Of a DNA stretch of 64,000 nt, positions 10,451 to 20,351 are shown piece by piece. The translations under genes were made by a program, and so were the position numbers. Position 1 is the first letter of the stretch; every line of letters begins with the position of its first letter. Origin of the DNA: Poteriospumella lacustris (lineage: Eukaryota > Sar > Chrysophyceae > Chromulinales > Dinobryaceae); assembly GCA_008000375.1 (NCBI GenBank), contig SMOI01000021.1:1-64000 (forward strand). Direction: 5' to 3'. The notes under the pieces were generated by a model. It was given only the letters and a program-made list of their open reading frames with translations, was not told where the DNA came from and made no database searches.

Positions 10451-12841
10451 TTAGAAGCGCAGGTAGTCCGAGGGCGATTGCCGGGGGCGGCGCCAGGGCC
10501 GTCGTCGCCAAAGCTCGCGCACGGCGCGGACCAGGAACCCGCCGGACTCATCGGCAGGTGCCGCGGGTCCGACGATGGCGGGCGCGTCGGTCGCCGCCGC
10601 GGGCTGCGGCCGCATGAAGCAGGTCGAGTCGGAGAACATGAGGTCCTCGTCGTCGACCTCGTCGAGGTTCTTCACCTTCGCCCGCGCGCCGTACAGCGCA
10701 GGCGCGGCCACGCGGCCCATCCCCACGTCGTCGCAGTGGCTCAGCAGGTCGTCCGCGATCGCCGCCGTCAGTCGGCCGTCGCCGCGGTACTGCGGGTGGC
10801 GCTGGACGAGATCGCGCAAGTAGTGCGCGGTAGTGGGCAGTTTTCCAGCGGCGCGGTCGCTCAGCAGGTCCAAATACGGAGCGAGCGCGGCGGACACCGC
10901 GAGGCTATCGACGCAGCCGACGCTGTCCATGTACCGCTGCACCAGCGGAACGAGGCCTGGGAAGAGACGTGCCGGGGGGACGTGCGCGTTGTGTGGCTGG
11001 CTCGGCTTCTCTCCGTTGAGGATCTCGTCCAGCGACAGCTCGGCGATGTCCACGTCCTCGCGGCGAGGAGGCCGAGGCGACGTGTGCGCGGCCGCCTCAT
11101 CGCCCGGCGCGGCCTCGGGCGCGTCCGCCGACAAGCAATTGCGACGGAAGAAAAACTTCTGCGTCAGCACGGCGTCGCGCAGCTGTGCGCGTCGCAGGTT
11201 CTCCTCCACCAGCGACATCGGCAGGTAGAAGTTGTGGCGCTGCGCCAGCACGCAGCGCGACAGCAGCACCGTGAAAATGGCGAAGGCCGCGTTCTCGAAG
11301 TCCGTCAGCTGCACTTCGAGCGGTCGGAACTCGACGCGCCAGCCGGGGCCGAGCTGCTGCAGGTCCGCGTCCGCTGCGATGTCCGCTCCGTCGCCTCCTT
11401 CGGCGGTCCTCGACGTCTCGCAGAAGTCGCCGCGGTCCTCGACGAGAATATTGTGGTCGAAGTCCACGTCGAGGCCTTCCTCCACGTCCTCCGTCGACCT
11501 ATCGTTGTCCGCGCCTTGTTTCTCTGAGGCGGCGGTCGTGGCGGCGGCTCTCGCAAGGCCGAGACGCAGCGCCGGCGGCTTCCAACGCAGCGACCGCCAA
11601 TTGGTCGACTGGATGTTCTCGAAGTGGTCGAGCGTGGTGGCGTTGTCGAGGGCGATGGCGTCGTCGAAGATCACGAGTGGGTCTCGCGTGAAGAGATGCG
11701 CGAGGTGGGTGGCCAGAGGCCGGTCCAGACCGCGGTCCAGGGCGCGCTGCCGCACGGCCTCGTCGACGTCCACTGGCACGTCGTTCAGCGCCGCCAGGCG
11801 CGCGGCGTCTCCTTCGTCGAGCACCTGCGCAAAGTACAGGCACGATGAACTGTATCGCGAGCGATGCAGAGGCCGCACGCCGTCGCCAGCCAACGCGGGG
11901 TCCGCAGGGGAGGCGCCGGCGCCTCTCTCCGCGGCAGTGCGGTCGTCTACGGCCTGCGAGATCGTGTCCCACCGCGTGTCCGTCGCTGCCAACTCGCCCT
12001 TCATGAACGGAGTTGCTGCACTCAGCGCCTGCAGGATGGGCGCCAACACCAAGAGCTGGTCGTGAAGGTAGCGGGACATGGCCTCGTTCCGCACCTGCAT
12101 CGTGACCTGCAAGCAGCAGCAGCCCATGCCGAACGCCATCGCGTCCATCTCAATCGACCCATCGCCACACGCACGAGGGACTTTGATATCGACATTGCTG
12201 CCTCGTCGTTGGCGAATATTCCGCGTCAGCGCGGCAAAGCGTGGGTGAGGATTGATCACCCGATCCGAGACCAGCGCAGACTGCGCGACACCGCCGCGCA
12301 CGTCTCCGCTGTGCTCGTAGCCCTCTACACCCAGCATCGGGAAAATAGACGTGGTCGGAGCTATTTCTTTGTCGCCAAGCACGTAGTGTAGACGTTTGCG
12401 CCGCAGCTGCATGCTCTTTTCGACGTTGGGGAGGTCCGATACGTAGCTGCCGAAGGGACTTCGGGGGACCGCCTCCACCATCCACGATCCGTACTCGGGT
12501 TGCCATTCACAACCAATTGGCAGATCTGCGCATTTTTTCTCCAGATGAGTCAATGTCTCTCGAATTTGGGTCGCATTCAGAGCCAAATCGAAATGTTGTT
12601 GGTCGTTGCGACGAAACACGCCGTACTCGATTTCATCCCCCCAAACGAAGAGAGGAAGCTCGGACCCCTCGCATCTCTTGTAGTGATTGATGAACTGCTC
12701 GACGCCAGAGAGACGAACATGCTGCAGGAAAGGCTTGGAAGTATGCCATTGCAAGGGATTCCCCACACGAAGAATGGCAGCCTGAGACACAATCAAATGG
12801 ACCGCCAGACAGACAATGGAGAGGGCAGGACTGCCACGCAT
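10451..12841 (-). CDS. GCLC: glutamate-cysteine ligase catalytic subunit
   Basis: Makes gamma-glutamylcysteine from Glu, Cys and ATP, the rate-limiting step of glutathione synthesis. The 796-residue protein keeps the eukaryotic GCS core: WGDEIEYGVF at 67-76, PEYGSWMVEAVPRSPF near 115-130, HPRFAALTRNIRQRRG near 200-217, EMDAMAFGMGCCCLQVTMQ near 231-250 and GWRVEFRPLEVQLTDFENA near 499-518. It is longer than animal GCLC (about 637) because of an acidic insert before residue 499 and an Ala/Pro-rich C-terminal tail. Homology begins only at about residue 23 (ILRVGNPLQW); the first 22 residues are hydrophobic like a signal peptide, or are a retained intron end, since TTGTGTCTCAG at that point is a plausible acceptor. 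The start is therefore uncertain. Confidence 0.93.
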   Translation of the reverse strand: MRGSPALSIVCLAVHLIVSQAAILRVGNPLQWHTSKPFLQHVRLSGVEQFINHYKRCEGSELPLFVWGDEIEYGVFRRNDQQHFDLALNATQIRETLTHLEKKCADLPIGCEWQPEYGSWMVEAVPRSPFGSYVSDLPNVEKSMQLRRKRLHYVLGDKEIAPTTSIFPMLGVEGYEHSGDVRGGVAQSALVSDRVINPHPRFAALTRNIRQRRGSNVDIKVPRACGDGSIEMDAMAFGMGCCCLQVTMQVRNEAMSRYLHDQLLVLAPILQALSAATPFMKGELAATDTRWDTISQAVDDRTAAERGAGASPADPALAGDGVRPLHRSRYSSSCLYFAQVLDEGDAARLAALNDVPVDVDEAVRQRALDRGLDRPLATHLAHLFTRDPLVIFDDAIALDNATTLDHFENIQSTNWRSLRWKPPALRLGLARAAATTAASEKQGADNDRSTEDVEEGLDVDFDHNILVEDRGDFCETSRTAEGGDGADIAADADLQQLGPGWRVEFRPLEVQLTDFENAAFAIFTVLLSRCVLAQRHNFYLPMSLVEENLRRAQLRDAVLTQKFFFRRNCLSADAPEAAPGDEAAAHTSPRPPRREDVDIAELSLDEILNGEKPSQPHNAHVPPARLFPGLVPLVQRYMDSVGCVDSLAVSAALAPYLDLLSDRAAGKLPTTAHYLRDLVQRHPQYRGDGRLTAAIADDLLSHCDDVGMGRVAAPALYGARAKVKNLDEVDDEDLMFSDSTCFMRPQPAAATDAPAIVGPAAPADESGGFLVRAVRELWRRRPWRRPRQSPSDYLRF

Positions 12842-13194
12842 GATGCACGGTACCTATCTCAAGTCCCGTCTTGCCGATGGAACTCCGTTGTGATTGCATT
12901 CTTCGAATCATCCCACCTGCCTCCTCTGCCTGCCAGGTGCCAGGTCCTCCTCCCATGCCGGTCTGTTGCTCAGCCCATCACTTCTCCCTGCGCCGACCCG
13001 CCGACTCGCCCTCCTTCGAGCCGGCCTGCCGCCTCGCCCGCCGCCTCAACGCACGTCGGTGCGGAGGTCAAACCACTGGCGGAGACGATCTTTCGATACG
13101 CGACGCGATGCTGTTGGTTCTCGACACGGTCACTTCGTCAACTACAATTCAAAGTTATTGTACTGACTGTGTTGTCTTTATCTCAAGTATAAGA
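12842..13194. promoter_or_regulatory. divergent promoter region between GCL and ELO gene 1
   Basis: About 350 bases between two starts pointing away from each other; both promoters, and any extra 5' exon of GCL, should lie here. No specific element was recognised. Confidence 0.4.
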
Positions 13195-14214
13195 ATGGCC
13201 CAATTTCTTCAACGTTGGAACGAAGAGTTCTCTCACTTCAATGAGTTGTCGAACAAGTCCTTTGTTCACGGCCACCCCGTCAAGCAGGTGAGTATTTCTG
13301 GTCGGCTGCGAATGATTGTCAGTGCAAAGTTTATCTAACAATGTTTTCTATTGTAGATCTATGTGACTTATCCTCAGCTGGCACCTTTGTACACTGAGTT
13401 CGAGAAGAGCTATGATCCTGATCCGATCTTGAATCTTATGGCTGAAAACAACTACGTTGTCCCCGTCGTTGCCGTCGTTTTGTACTTGCTCTTCTGCTAC
13501 TTCGGCCGCCTCGTCATGGAGGACCGCAAGCCTTTCGACTTGAAGAACACCCTCGCTGCCTGGAACTTGTTCTTGTCGGTTTTCTCCGCTTGGGGCGCGA
13601 TCCGCACCGTGCCCGAAATGCTCCACATGATCACCCATCTTGATTTCGAGCACACTGTCTGTCGCGTTGTGTATGCTACCTATGGTGGCGGAGCATCTGG
13701 ATTTGCTACGCAGTTGTTCATTTTGTCGAAGATCCCCGAGCTCGTTGACACGGTCTTCATTGTGCTGCGCAAGAAGCCTCTCATCTTCCTCCACTGGTAC
13801 CACCACGTGACTGTGTTGTTGTTCTGCTGGAACGCCTATGTCGACCGCTCGAGCAACGGCCTCTACTTCGTGGCCATGAACTACACCGTGCATGCAGTCA
13901 TGTACTTCTACTACTTCTTGATGGCTTTGAAGATGGTCCCCAAGTGGTTCCCGTCTTGGATCATTACCTTGATGCAGATCTCCCAGATGGTTGTGGGCAC
14001 TTTCATCGTCGGTATTACCACATACTACGCTCACTATGGCGGTCGTCTGTACCAGCCTGGAGAGTGCTCGATCACGAACCTGAGCTTGGTCACTGGCGGC
14101 ATTATCTATGCGTCGTACTTGTACTTGTTCGTTGAATTTGCTGTCAAGCGCTTCGTCTTCGGAATTAAGGAGGAGGGTGGTGGAAAGAAGAAGGTCGCGA
14201 AGAAGGCCGACTAA
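13195..14214 (+). CDS. ELO-family very-long-chain fatty-acid elongase, copy 1 (ELOVL6-like)
   Basis: Two exons, 13195-13287 and 13357-14214, joined in phase 0 by a 69-base GTGAGT...TTGTAG intron; 316 residues. ELO proteins are 3-ketoacyl-CoA synthases of the ER that condense acyl-CoA with malonyl-CoA. The family signatures are present: KIPELVDTVF, the histidine box HWYHH at 177-181, and MNYTVHAVMYFYY. The HWYHHVTVLL form resembles the animal ELOVL3/6 class acting on saturated or monounsaturated substrates. Multiple membrane helices span most of exon 2. The C-terminus ends KKAD, a KKxx ER-retrieval signal. Bases 13492-14134 read as identical to the neighbouring copy at 16136-16778, while both ends of the gene differ. 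Confidence 0.93.
13492..14134 (+). repeat. 643-base tract identical to 16136-16778 (gene conversion), copy 1
   Basis: Read side by side, this stretch matches 16136-16778 base for base with a constant offset of 2644 and no gaps, silent positions included. Similarity falls sharply at both borders, where the two proteins remain only moderately alike. It covers the elongase core including the histidine box. Confidence 0.92.
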
Positions 14215-15832
14215 GGGATCTGCCGTGTTAGTACTCGATGTTGCAAGGGAGGAGTGAGCGAGTGCCTGGCGGGTCCAGCCACTGGAAGTTTTTTGTTTTG
14301 CGGTATATGCAATTTCTCTGCCAACGTTGACATCATTCTTGTTCCTTTCTGTATTTTTCCGGGAGAGACGTGGGCGATGAGGTTTTTCCTCTCGCGCTGA
14401 TCGCGAGCAGAATCTGCGCTTCATGAATGCATTTTCCTATGGTTGGTAGGGTGTATTTGTTCAGCTCTCAAGGATGATGCCTTCGATGTGCGGCTCCGCC
14501 CTCCTTCGTTTCATTTTAGTTCTGTGGCTTAGTTTGGATAGATGATAGATTATACGATTTCGCAACGTAGACGAGTCTCCCAACTTCTGACTGAATTACC
14601 GACGTGAAATCAACCCCGTGCGCCTTGTTCTTCGAGTTTGCTGGCAGTCTCAAGACCGCTAATTATTGGAAAACGAGCTAAGGTGAGTGTTGGTGGCCAT
14701 CTCGCAGGGGAGGCAAGAAACTATTCACACGCCGTGTCGCGCGATATAGTGCGGGCACTGAACATTCCCTCGTGCCCATCGAGGAAACTGAACGCGCGCG
14801 GGTGCGCCGCGGAAGTGGGAAACGACATGCTCAACCAAGATGAGTCTGAGCGGAAAACGTTTGGACGCGTACGAGACATTGCCGCTTCCCACGACTCCAG
14901 CGGCCCCGTGATAGCACCTGCTTCAGCAGTCGACGACGCTGACGACCATCCCCCGCCAATGCCCATGTCGAGACCCATTGAATAGCTTCTCGCAAACGAT
15001 GTCGTATAAGATGTCCTCGCTCGGCTGCCAGCGCTTTACGACGGCACCAACCACAAACCCGTCATCCACCGACTCACCTACCACTGTCGCGCCATCTCCT
15101 GCGACGGCGGCGCCAACGGTACGGAGAAGCGACTATTGCAGCGCCGCCGGCAGATCGTCGCGCACCAAACACCTACCGCGTGGCCCACCAGACAACACAG
15201 CCTGTCGGCGAACAGAGGATAATTTCAGACTCCGCGAACACCACTTCGCTGCACTACTCGAACAACGCGATCGCAGAAACGACCCCGACCAGCCGTACCC
15301 CCGCACTGCCGCCTTGTCCACCATATAGTTTACCACTACTGCATGACCTGAATGGCGACATCGATGCGCTCGCACCGCACGCACTGGAGGTAACCGCTGT
15401 CGCCCACTAACGACGTGCTAACCGACAGCGCTGACCGTCTCCACACGTTGTATCATCACCCGTCGAGGCTGCCGAAGGTTCCCTCGCAACAGTATCACCG
15501 CTGTCGCCGGTCGACCCAAATCATCAGTTGATGGTTTCGTGTCCGACAGTGACCTTGTATCTGCATGAACGCGTAGCATTGTGCTATCGTTCTGTTTCAA
15601 ATATGACATGCAGAGTGATATCCATATCGCATTTGGACAGTTCCAGACGCCCGCATCGAGCGCTGCGCGGTCGTCCCCCAGCACCGTCGTCGGCTGCATC
15701 CATCATCCCTCGCTGCAGTGTGAAAGTGATTTTCATGCGCCTCGGTCGACCTCGGATCTCTCGCCGCTGATGGGCGTTCCTGTTGCGCAGTCCTTGCCAT
15801 TCACATATCACAAACATATTCTTCTGTCGATC
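14215..15832. other. 1.6 kb spacer between the tandem elongase genes
   Basis: Begins with the 3'UTR of copy 1. Open frames near 14638-14985, 14978-15410 and 15418-15699 lack convincing coding character or an ATG, and no splice-linked gene could be built. No sequence similarity to the flanks of the other elongase copy was noticed. Confidence 0.4.
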
Positions 15833-16861
15833 ATGTCGTGGGAAAGGTTCGCAACCACGCTGCAGAATGAAATTGCTCGGTATGGAACTCGGTGCAATGC
15901 TACCATCTGCGGAGGATACAAAATGTCGCAGGAAAGAAACTGCTACCGTTCGTTATTTGTTGTCCAAGTTGTTCATTTACGATACTTTCTAACGTTGTAG
16001 ATTTATCTGTCCTATCCCGCGCTGCAATTCATGTACACGGACTTCGAACGAAGCTACGATCCTTTTCCCGTTTTGAATCTCATGACTGGCAACCAGTATA
16101 TTCTCCCTACAGGAACAATATTTGTCTATTTACTGTTCTGCTACTTCGGCCGCCTCGTCATGGAGGACCGCAAGCCTTTCGACTTGAAGAACACCCTCGC
16201 TGCCTGGAACTTGTTCTTGTCGGTTTTCTCCGCTTGGGGCGCGATCCGCACCGTGCCCGAAATGCTCCACATGATCACCCATCTTGATTTCGAGCACACT
16301 GTCTGTCGCGTTGTGTATGCTACCTATGGTGGCGGAGCATCTGGATTTGCTACGCAGTTGTTCATTTTGTCGAAGATCCCCGAGCTCGTTGACACGGTCT
16401 TCATTGTGCTGCGCAAGAAGCCTCTCATCTTCCTCCACTGGTACCACCACGTGACTGTGTTGTTGTTCTGCTGGAACGCCTATGTCGACCGCTCGAGCAA
16501 CGGCCTCTACTTCGTGGCCATGAACTACACCGTGCATGCAGTCATGTACTTCTACTACTTCTTGATGGCTTTGAAGATGGTCCCCAAGTGGTTCCCGTCT
16601 TGGATCATTACCTTGATGCAGATCTCCCAGATGGTTGTGGGCACTTTCATCGTCGGTATTACCACATACTACGCTCACTATGGCGGTCGTCTGTACCAGC
16701 CTGGAGAGTGCTCGATCACGAACCTGAGCTTGGTCACTGGCGGCATTATCTATGCGTCGTACTTGTACTTGTTCGTTGCATATGCCCTTCGACGATTCAC
16801 GTCACCGCTGTTGCCCGCGCTTCGGGACCCATGTGTAGCAAATGTGAAAAAGACGGAATGA
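15833..16861 (+). CDS. ELO-family fatty-acid elongase, copy 2, with an abnormal first splice donor
   Basis: Exon 2 (16001-16861) follows a CTAAC...TTGTAG acceptor and encodes the complete ELO core with HWYHH and a KKTE C-terminus (KKxx ER retrieval). The best first exon is 15833-15931 (33 codons, phase 0), leaving a 69-base intron, the same length as in copy 1. Its donor reads CAG/GAAAGA, one base from a perfect GTAAGA, so splicing would be GA-AG. The strong-looking GTATGG at 15880 is in the wrong phase, and reading through meets the TAG of the acceptor at 15998. The gene is therefore either spliced non-canonically, damaged, or carries a base error at 15933. Predicted length is 319 residues. 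The N-terminal part of exon 2 and the last 27 residues differ from copy 1, whereas 643 bases between them are identical. Confidence 0.8.
16136..16778 (+). repeat. 643-base tract identical to 13492-14134 (gene conversion), copy 2
   Basis: Second copy of the tract described at 13492-14134. The identity stops after GTTCGTTG at the 3' border and begins at TTCTGCTAC at the 5' border, both inside exon 2 and not at exon boundaries. Confidence 0.92.
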
Positions 16862-17161
16862 TCAGTGCCATCAAGGCCAACTCAGTTTCGGTTCGTCAAT
16901 GTAACACCTGAACCATGGCAAAGACGATGAAATCAACGAACCGCCATCATTGAACCGGTACAAATGAAGTTGGCTGACATTTACTATTGCTTCCTTCAAA
17001 TATTAGAAATGAGCTCAAGGCATTAACGGCAAACACTGGAGAAAGAGAGTGAGCGCTTCCTCCCTACGAGGCCGTCGACGGTGAAAGCCAACGCAATTCC
17101 CGACAAATCAACGATCAACGACTATACTGACAACAATCACTTGGCGAAAGGAGGTTTGTGA
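16862..17161. other. convergent intergenic region
   Basis: 300 bases between the 3' ends of elongase copy 2 and the minus-strand membrane protein gene. Moderately AT-rich, no gene seen. Confidence 0.4.
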
Positions 17162-18646
17162 CTAATTCGAGGCCGGGATGTCTTCCAAAATCTGATTCTC
17201 GGCTCCATCGTGCTGGATGACCTTGTGCGCCGCATCTCGCAATCGCTGGTTGGTAAGTCCTCGATCACTTGATGTGCCCCCTGTCAACGCGCGGGAAGTG
17301 TCGGGGTGAACTTGATTATTTCGACTGTGTAACGCAGTTGCACTGCTTTGAGATCGATTGCTCTCGGTGCCGTTAAGGGTGTGATCTACGGTGCCTCGGG
17401 TCGGATGAACTACTGAAGACGCTGAGAAGGCCATCACGTGGTCTCCGTCGTGGTTCTTGTCGCTGCTGAAAACTTGCGGACCTCTCTGGTGCTGCAGTGA
17501 ATTCTCCAGCGGGTCAGGAGACAGCTCAGACTGCAGACGCTCCAGGTGGTCGTGAATGTGCTGGTGCGCGGCCAGGTCCAGAGAGGCTCGGTTCTCCTCG
17601 CACTGCTCGTTCAGCAGGTGGTTCGGTACTTGCCGTAAGATGTACTGGGCCATCAACTCCGCGCGGCGCATCACAAGTGGATCATTTGAAAGCCCCAAGT
17701 GCATCGCGCTGATGGGGTCCAAGGAGATGAACATGTCGCGCGTCAGCGCCAGCACAAGCCTGAAGCGGAGACAACGCAGATCAAGAAAATCGCCGAACCA
17801 AGACCGTGGGCGGCTTCCCTTACCCGTAAATGACCAACGATACGGCAACCATCGCGACGAAGGCGTAAAAGGAGTAGACAAGGTACGCAGCGACGTAGAA
17901 GGATGAGGCGAGAGCGTGCAGGCCGACGTTGAACATGTACAGCTCGTAGCCGCCCAGTCCGCGCTTCAAGTGCTCGTAGCCGTCGAAGGCAATATCATCC
18001 CTGATGCTTTGCAGCACAGGGTACAGCGCGGTCAGGGCGTAACCGATGTAAAAGAGACTGCACGTCATCGACGTGAACAGCAGAACGCCGTACACATCGA
18101 GCAGAATCCGCTGCAGCTCTGGTGATCCGTTCTTCGGCTCTGTTGGAGCGAAAGAGGCTTCATTAGACAACTGGGAGAGGGAGCGGGTGGAAGCTGGATA
18201 CCTGGCGGAATAGTGAAACAAGCGACCGCCATGACCAGGAACAACCCGGACGCCGTGGACAGCTGTGCGATGGTGTTCGACAGGCGATCGCGAATGCTGG
18301 GGTTGGAGGGATCTAAGCTGGCAATACTCTTATTCGTCCACAGAAGCCACCTTGTCATGAGTCTGACGGTGTTGAAAAGAACAAAATGGTTGTTGTGGCG
18401 AGGAAAGTCCAGCCACTCTTCGAGGAAGCGCTCAGATACTTTCGGTTCGTATCGATCTGTTTTTGAGAGAAGCTTCGCGCGAGACAGTTGTCTGATATAG
18501 TGCATATTTCGATTTTTCTCCAGCTTCGACCGAACCCGTCGGGTGACTCGATTCGCGCGGATTCTGGCATTTACAACATCAAAAATGGAGGCTTTCGGGT
18601 GGCCATTGTTGGTGCCTGCTGGGGTCGGCTGCTCATCGGTCTCCAT
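17162..18646 (-). CDS. multi-pass membrane protein of unknown function
   Basis: Three exons on the minus strand (18202-18646, 17824-18139, 17162-17759) joined by 62- and 64-base GT-AG introns (GTATCC/CAACAG and GTAAGG/CTTCAG) give 452 residues. The N-terminal 100 residues are basic (RIRANRVTRRVRSKLEKN). Hydrophobic segments follow at about 128-148, 160-185 and 208-255, the last probably two helices. The last 190 residues are hydrophilic and Ser/His/Asn-rich. The ATG at 18646 was chosen; an in-frame ATG at 18769 would add 41 residues of unconvincing sequence. No family was recognised. The four-helix core with cytosolic N and C tails would fit a small channel or receptor, but this is only a shape argument. 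Confidence 0.72.
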
Positions 18647-19059
18647 TTCTAAGCACTGTATCGCCCTGTTGCCGCTTGTAGATATACGTCTCGATCTTCC
18701 AGATGCACCAGGAAAGTAGAACAAATATGCTCTCTGTATGTATTGTAAGCTATCCCTGGTCTGGTACATATCGCATCACGTCGTGCTGCCGTCGCAGGTG
18801 GAGGTCGCAGACAGTCACGTCACATGGCGGAGGCGTCGGAGGAAGTGCGAAGATGGCGAAACGGGTTGGCCCGTTTCAGATCAGTCCACCAGCGATACAC
18901 TACCAATGGGTAGCGCTTCTCATACCGCCGTGTACGTACTGTACTACTGAGGTCAAGTGAAGGAGGCTACCGGTACAACTGTAGTTTGACTCCATTCAAC
19001 GGGCATTCGGAACCCTGTCGATGGGACGTTACACGAACATGGTACACAGCGTTAGACAT
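18647..19059. other. intergenic region upstream of the membrane protein gene
   Basis: Holds the promoter of the minus-strand membrane protein and the 3' end of the SANT gene. No other gene seen. Confidence 0.4.
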
Positions 19060-19873
19060 CTATTCGGCGCCGGGAAGCTCCCGCTCGTCTTCTACGTAGG
19101 ACTTCTTCCACTGGTCGTAGTGCGGTGTCTTCTTCCATTCGTAGTAGAAACCAATAACTTCGCGAACTGTCTTCGTTTTCACCTACAATTAACTTTGGAA
19201 TTAGGGAAGCAGCCGCGGCAACGAAGCGCTGCCTGGTCTTACCGCCTCTTGAATCAGGCTGAAGTTCTTGCCGTACAACAGAATAGCGGCTTCGAACAAT
19301 GCGACCTCGTATGGACACCAGCGCTCTACAAGGCGGAATCATTAAGTACAGCGGAGCAGCATCGAGCTTCGATCTCGGCTTACCCATCACCGTCGGAACC
19401 CGCATGGGGTTGAGCAGCACGCCAAGAGCTGTTCTTCGATCCCAAGGCACCTTGCGCAAGTTTGAAGGGAGATGCTCTTCGTTGAACATCATTTCTTGCA
19501 CCAAGCCAACATATAATTCGTTCACAATCTGCTGCTTAGTCCTCGGCCGCAGTCGTCCTGTTCGGCTGGCCTTGGACGACGCCTGGCTGCTGTTTGCTGC
19601 TGCCGATGACGCGGAAGATGAAGACGCCTCAACTTTTACATCAACAGACTTGCCGCTTGTCTCGTCGAAGACAAGGTCAGAGGAAAGCAAGCTGTTTGAC
19701 CGCTCTTTTTGGGCACTGTCCTTCCCCATACCCAACTTGGGCCTCTGCGACGGTGGACTTTCTGACGACTCTTCTAATGGCCTAGGCGAGAAAATATAAT
19801 TAGATTTCACCGCAATGAGCTGATTTATCTGCGCCTTTTACCTCTTCTTTCCAGGCTCTGTTCGACTAGCCAT
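19060..19873 (-). CDS. SANT/Myb-domain chromatin protein
   Basis: Four exons (19842-19873, 19384-19781, 19243-19325, 19060-19182) joined by 55-60-base GT-AG introns give 211 residues. The SANT domain is split across three exons and appears only after splicing: residues 144-197 read ERWCPYEVALFEAAILLYGK, then FSLIQEAVKTKTVREVIGFY and YEWKKTPHYDQW. The TVREVIGFYYxWKK form is that of ELM2-SANT corepressor proteins (MIER, RCOR and MTA types), which bind histone deacetylases or histone tails. A basic KKRP...RPK stretch near residues 9-24 may be a nuclear signal. Residues 90-143 (NELYVGLVQEMMFNEEHLPS) precede the SANT domain where ELM2 would be, but I see no clear ELM2 motif. Divergent from the gene at 20352. 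Confidence 0.88.
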
Positions 19874-20076
19874 CTTTTTGGTTCAAAGATCACGACGGGC
19901 GGTTGTGGGTGTAGTGCGCGAAAAGGTTCTTGTACTGGGGCGGTTCAAAGCCGGCTTGCGTGTGGGCAATGAGCTGAGCTCTTCTTTGTGGCCAGCGTCG
20001 TAGTTATCAGACGGCTTTGCAAGGTTCGATTCGATTTATCTCCAAATAAATCGATGCCAAGTCAAAGTCCAAAGTC

Positions 20077-20114
<38 letters not shown>

Positions 20115-20351
20115 CAGACGAGCACGACGACGACGACGACGAAAGCCGTTACATTTGCCGTGCACACACACCGCAGCATGGAGCAGGTCACGGCCCAAGT
20201 TGGTTCTAAAAGTTACTCCATGCTGTGAGGACATGAGGAACTGGACGGCAGACACGGTCACAATCGAATATCGTTTACCCAACAATGCATGAGATTTGCG
20301 CTGTGGACTGAACTCTGAACTGCCAGCATCGCCGAGGAACGCACTGTAAGC
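19874..20351. promoter_or_regulatory. divergent promoter region with a GAC trinucleotide run
   Basis: About 480 bases between the start of the SANT gene (minus) and the start of the gene at 20352 (plus). It includes a CGA/GAC repeat listed separately, which would lie in the upstream region of both genes. Confidence 0.45.
20080..20141. repeat. CGA/GAC trinucleotide microsatellite
   Basis: Two blocks of GAC repeats, interrupted by GAGCAGACGAGCA, about 60 bases in all. Non-coding on the present gene models. Confidence 0.85.

Noticed and set aside
10421-12065. Long plus-strand frames across 10421-12065
   Set aside because: They are antisense shadows of the glutamate-cysteine ligase gene, caused by high GC content.
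14638-15410. Possible genes in the spacer between the elongases
   Set aside because: The first frame starts without ATG; the others are low in coding bias and cannot be linked by splice sites.
13492-16778. Recent whole-gene duplication of the elongase
   Set aside because: Exon 1, the start of exon 2, the C-termini, the intron and both flanks have diverged, so only the core is recent; conversion explains it better.
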